From Steinernema hermaphroditum (Eukaryota; Nematoda; Chromadorea; Rhabditida; Steinernematidae), in the NCBI GenBank assembly GCA_030435675.1, contig CM059623.1:12742092-12806091 (forward strand): 64,000 nucleotides of DNA, in the 5' to 3' direction. This document shows positions 62,949 to 64,000 of the stretch, one piece after another. A program made the position numbers and the translations under genes. The notes beneath the pieces were generated by a model. It searched no databases. It was not told where the DNA came from and saw nothing but the letters and a program-made list of their open reading frames with translations. Each line of letters opens with the position of its first letter. Within the stretch, counting starts at the first letter, position 1.

Positions 62949-64000
62949 AATGATTGGGAAATCGGCGGAACGCAGAACAGATGGGTTTGTCCGAGCGATC
63001 GACACCTTCAGCTCAGAGCTCAGTGAGTTTGACAAATATTCGTCATTTCTGACATTTGCCGCTTTAGACTAAAAAGCGGATGGAGCGTTCGCACGTCCAC
63101 CGCTCGGTCGCCGACGAACAACAAACTGCAAACAGGGGGAATCACCGAAGAAGAGCAAGAACAGATCAGGAAGGTGCTCGAGAGGGCCGAGGCCGGGAAG
63201 ATCAATGAACAGGAAAGGATCGGGTATGTGTCGCTCGATCGCGATTGGTATTGGGCCGTTGTCTATCTTCAGGAGAATGGTCGACCGGCTGGAGAAGATG
63301 CGGAGTCGAGCCACTGGAAATGGCGTCACTCAGTGTCTCCTGTGCCAAACCGAGTTCGGACTGCTCGCCGCCAAGAGCTACGCCGCTATGTGCATGGACT
63401 GCCGAAAAGTAGGTTCCACAGTTTTGATGGTGGAGAATGCCTGACAACTTATATATTCTATCCATCCGTTCAATGTGGCAAAAAATGATTGTTTAAGCAT
63501 GCCAGGTTTTGTCTCAAAACGCCGAGTCGAGTCAGGCTTAACTAATATGACTAAACCCATTTAAACCTCATCAATCTTGTGATTAGGACGCACCGCTTAC
63601 ATAGATTTATGCTTTCTTACCCGACGTGACAGTAGAACAAAAAACACGTCAAACTAAAAGCATAAAAAAGAACAGCTTTGGTCTACAGCCGAGCTAGATG
63701 TTCCCAAACAACTACAGGATAAGAACGGGCTGACTTACTGCTGCTTTTAGTACGTGTGCCAAAAGAACTGCGGCGTCGACACATACGACCACCGCCGAAA
63801 GGAGACGATCTTCCTCTGCAAGATCTGCAGCGAGTACCGGGAGGTAGTGGGCCGACGGCACCCCCTCTACCCATAATGATGTATTGCCGTTCAGATGTGG
63901 AAGAAGTCGGGAGCCTGGTTCTACCGCGAAATGCCGGACTATGTTAGGCCTGCCAGCGAGAACGGGTTCAACACTCCCAACTCAGCCTTCGCTCATATTA
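62941..64000 (+). CDS. rbf-1: Rabphilin, N-terminal Rab-binding zinc-finger half (partial, 5 exons)
   Basis: Synaptic-vesicle effector of Rab3/Rab27 GTPases; the family has an N-terminal Rab-binding domain around a FYVE-type zinc finger and two C2 domains. The C2 part lies beyond the window. Exons: 62941-63022, 63068-63223, 63273-63408, 63751-63843, 63895-64000. Introns of 45, 49, 342 and 51 bases start GT and end AG, and the frame holds across every junction. The first exon gives NRWVCPSDRHLQLRA, a signature I know from the C. elegans protein. Exon 2 is a Glu/Arg-rich helix (GITEEEQEQIRKVLERAEAG). Exon 3 holds MVDRLEKM and zinc ligands CLLC and CMDC. Exon 4 gives the remaining four Cys (YVCQKNCG, FLCKIC). 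Exon 5 holds SGAWFY, the Rab-contacting motif of this family. First in-frame ATG is 62946, but the exon is open from its first base, so an upstream exon may contribute. Confidence 0.93.

Noticed and set aside
1..64000. C. elegans-type piRNA motif CTGTTTCA
   Set aside because: Searched by eye; only about three copies (near 43353, 49160, 59690), close to background, with no link to ATTTTTG positions.
1..64000. Fixed second element near ATTTTTG
   Set aside because: Lined up about twenty sites with 40 bases either side; saw only general AT-richness upstream and no constant word. A proper logo may show more.

Overview
The window reads as nuclear DNA of a nematode. The clearest evidence is the right end: five exons from 62,941 encode the N-terminal Rab-binding zinc-finger half of rabphilin (rbf-1 type), separated by introns mostly of 45-51 bases with TTTCAG/CTTCAG-like acceptors, as is usual in nematodes. 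The rest is AT-rich, gene-poor DNA with one intact tRNA gene, many diverged duplications and small DNA transposons. I saw no bacterial-type operons, no CRISPR array and no rRNA.

Layout. 1-5.7 kb: no recognisable gene, several diverged local repeats. 5.68-7.12 kb: a head-to-head palindromic Tc1/mariner-type element flanked by TA. 7.1-14.3 kb: a minisatellite, a 225-base duplication and a fragment of a Harbinger-like MITE. 14.35-14.80 kb: a GC-rich candidate coding exon. 15-53 kb: long gene-poor stretch holding tandem duplications, an miRNA-like hairpin, a 20-base minisatellite, a complete Harbinger-like MITE (23.17-23.55 kb), a mariner-like inverted-repeat pair (30.3/30.97 kb), a hAT MITE (34.59 kb), tRNA-Met (40.2 kb) and a decayed LINE piece (50.8 kb). 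53.24-53.54 kb: a convincing Ser/Pro-rich candidate exon behind a CpG-rich stretch. 57.4 kb: a tRNA-like element. 62.0 kb: a second, shorter hAT MITE. 62.94-64.0 kb: rabphilin, running off the end.

Two observations stand out. First, the 7-mer ATTTTTG occurs about 120 times on the + strand between 1 kb and 50.6 kb, against about 15 copies of its reverse complement. Sibling words (ATTTTTC, ATTTTTA) are roughly six times rarer, and only one copy lies in the last 13 kb. Density and orientation resemble a field of small transcription or processing signals more than random AT-rich sequence. Second, the first rabphilin exon is open from its first base in a frame needing a phase-1 upstream exon. Four ATG-bearing candidate exons (14.35, 39.79, 42.43, 53.24 kb) all end at GT donors in phase 1. 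They may be alternative first exons of one long + strand rabphilin gene, whose introns would be the DNA carrying the oriented ATTTTTG motif. This is inference; transcript data would decide it.

All counts were made by eye and may be off by a few.
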